Source of the DNA: Rhodothermia bacterium
GTDB lineage: Bacteria > Bacteroidota > Rhodothermia > Rhodothermales > JABDKH01
Length of the DNA stretch: 6,912 nt
Assembly (NCBI GenBank): GCA_018679295.1
Contig: JAHHLP010000320.1
Coordinates: 1 to 6,912 of the forward strand
Direction: 5' to 3'
The notes beneath the pieces are model-generated. The model was not told where the DNA came from and ran no database searches. It saw nothing but the letters and a program-made list of their open reading frames with translations. Numbering within the stretch: position 1 is the first letter of the stretch; every line of letters begins with the position of its first letter. This document shows, in pieces, positions 6,166-6,912 of this stretch. Both the position numbers and the translations under genes were made by a program.

Positions 6166-6194
6166 TATGTACCATACAGAGACGACATGGTCAA
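6166..6194 (-). promoter_or_regulatory. Candidate promoter for the tectonin gene
   Basis: On the minus strand TTGACC (6194-6189, five of six matches to the sigma70 -35 box) is followed after 17 bases by TACATA (6171-6166, three of six matches to the -10 box). Transcription would begin near 6159, downstream of the ATG at 6175, which favours the starts at 6124 or 6118. The weak -10 box keeps confidence low. Confidence 0.35.
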
Positions 6195-6195
6195 T

Positions 6196-6304
6196 AGCGA
6201 GGGCGGTTTTCTGACCGCATGCGCTCGTCCTCACATGCCCACCAAAGTGCCAGGCACGGGGGCTAACCTTGCCAACACTATTGGAAAGGAACTGCGTTCC
6301 TTTT
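6196..6304. repeat. Hairpin-rich intergenic element, possibly REP-like
   Basis: Four inverted repeats are packed between the ACT and tectonin genes. They are AGCG-agg-GCGGT paired with ACCGC-atg-CGCT (6196-6225), GTGCC-A-GGCAC (6247-6257), CCAA/TTGG (6272-6284) and AAAGGAAC-TGC-GTTCCTTT (6285-6303). The last is a perfect eight-pair stem next to the ACT stop codon and may serve as that gene's 3'-end structure, although no separate T-run follows on the minus strand. GTGCCAGGCAC palindromes of this kind are, from memory, often dispersed repeats in bacterial genomes; copy number cannot be judged from one window. Confidence 0.45.
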
Positions 6305-6305
6305 G

Positions 6306-6722
6306 CTATTTAGCCTTCAATGTGTCGAGCGCTGCTTCGAAGTCTTCGGGCCGGACGTACAAGACGTAACCGTAGGTTCCTCGCCCGTCGGAGACGCCGG
6401 ATGACGCGTAGACGTTCACTCCGGCCTCAAAGAGGGTTCGATGAACGCCGGCCAATGCTCCTAACTCATCGTCGCCCTGCACCAGAAGCGCCGGGTAAGG
6501 GCCGTCGAGCTTCAGCCCCGAACGGGGTGCCTCAGCCTCAAGTCGTGAGGGTTCCTCGGGGAAAATCGTAAACTGCGTCCGCGTCGGCCCGAACGGAATA
6601 GCGGTGAACGCCAGAAGATTGATTCCTATCTCGGCGAGCAGCGACAGGACCCGATATCCCTCGCCGGGCTCGTCTCGTACGGAAGTGTAGTAGTAGCGGA
6701 CGCCCTGAATCGTGTATGCCAT
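6306..6722 (-). CDS. Small protein of two tandem ACT domains
   Basis: Cytoplasmic 138-residue protein formed almost wholly by two ACT-like domains, about 5-56 and 77-137. The first carries the hallmark DEPGEGYRVLSLLAEIGIN, the second GDDELGALAGVHRTLFEAGVN; both show the ligand-contact loop (Asp-x-x-Gly) followed by helix and strand. ACT domains bind amino acids or other small ligands and regulate metabolic enzymes, but no catalytic domain is attached, so this is a stand-alone sensor or regulatory subunit with unknown ligand and partner. The start is secure: GGAGGAAGGAG lies directly upstream, with GGAGG six bases from the ATG at 6722. A candidate promoter precedes it and a perfect hairpin follows the stop, so it may be transcribed alone, though a possible gene end upstream on the same strand leaves room for an operon. 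Confidence 0.82.
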   Translation of the reverse strand: MAYTIQGVRYYYTSVRDEPGEGYRVLSLLAEIGINLLAFTAIPFGPTRTQFTIFPEEPSRLEAEAPRSGLKLDGPYPALLVQGDDELGALAGVHRTLFEAGVNVYASSGVSDGRGTYGYVLYVRPEDFEAALDTLKAK

Positions 6723-6733
6723 CTCCTTCCTCC
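6723..6733 (-). promoter_or_regulatory. Strong ribosome binding site of the ACT gene
   Basis: The minus strand reads GGAGGAAGGAG immediately before the ATG at 6722. GGAGG has the ideal six-base spacing, so this is the strongest translation signal in the window and fixes the start. Confidence 0.8.
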
Positions 6734-6759
6734 CCGGTGGCTAACTCTCTCTTCTCCGG

Positions 6760-6788
6760 ACATTACCAACTTCAGGGACGGATGACAA
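6760..6788 (-). promoter_or_regulatory. Candidate promoter for the ACT gene
   Basis: TTGTCA (6788-6783, five of six matches to the -35 box) and TAATGT (6765-6760, three of six matches to the -10 box) are separated by 17 bases on the minus strand. The start point would lie near 6753, giving a leader of about 30 bases that contains the ribosome-binding site. The -10 match is poor. Confidence 0.35.
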
Positions 6789-6840
6789 TCGGGCTTTCCC
6801 CCGCATTCAAGAAGGAGAGCAAGGAGGTTACACTGGGTAC

Positions 6841-6912
6841 CTAGAATCCCGCGACACGCCGGACTGCCGCCACCATGCCTTCTGATCGAAGACCCGCCGA
6901 CCTGCCCAACTC
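6841..6912 (-). CDS. Possible C-terminal end of a gene cut by the right edge
   Basis: A minus-strand frame is open from the window edge to a TAG at 6843-6841, giving 23 residues that end GMVAAVRRVAGF. The composition (Ala, Val, Arg, Gly) is compatible with a C-terminal helix of a cytoplasmic protein, and the direction matches the ACT gene 118 bases downstream. It is too short to identify and may be a chance open frame in GC-rich DNA. An internal ATG at 6876 (reading MVAAVRR) has no ribosome-binding site. Confidence 0.3.
   Translation of the reverse strand, partial: ELGRSAGLRSEGMVAAVRRVAGF

Noticed and set aside
6875..6912. Plus-strand ATG opening a frame to the right edge (MPSDRRPADLPN)
   Set aside because: There is no ribosome-binding site at proper distance; the AAGGAGG at 6821-6827 is about 48 bases away and is not followed by a start codon.

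Overview
This window looks like an ordinary chromosomal stretch of a Gram-negative, moderately GC-rich bacterium (I estimate mid-to-high 50s % GC). The gene set is an RGG-tailed DEAD-box helicase, a periplasmic c-type cytochrome of the reaction-centre-cytochrome-like family with TPRs, a CNNM/DUF21-CBS membrane protein, an exported tectonin repeat protein and a tandem-ACT protein. That mix fits Rhodothermota/Bacteroidota-related lineages, or perhaps Acidobacteriota or Gemmatimonadota; this is an inference from protein flavour, not a search result. Good Shine-Dalgarno sites precede the cytochrome and ACT genes, and a fair one precedes a gene cut off at the left edge. The helicase, CNNM and tectonin genes have no obvious one.

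Layout. Left block, minus strand: the start of an unidentified gene at the edge (1-34), a DEAD-box RNA helicase (225-1967), a likely intrinsic terminator (2130-2164), and an exported di-heme-motif cytochrome with C-terminal TPRs (2238-3017). A divergent intergenic region of about 400 bases follows and holds a perfect 7-5-7 dyad. Middle block, plus strand: a NarL/LuxR-type response regulator (3422-4066) with glutamate where the phosphoacceptor aspartate should be, a 152-base gap with a strong stem-loop, and a CNNM/DUF21 + CBS membrane protein (4219-5283). Right block, minus strand and convergent with the middle block: a secreted tectonin-type beta-propeller protein made of three 72-residue units (5336-6118), a hairpin-rich intergenic stretch (6196-6304), a two-ACT-domain protein (6306-6722), and probably the last codons of another gene at the right edge (6841-6912).

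How the genes work together: nothing here forms an obvious single pathway or defence system. I see no mobile element, CRISPR array, tRNA or rRNA. The observations most worth following are the Asp-to-Glu regulator with its upstream dyad, the regular A/B six-blade tectonin protein, the hairpin-rich (possibly REP-like) intergenic element, and the stem-loop in the leader of the CNNM gene. I found no convincing new multi-gene system.
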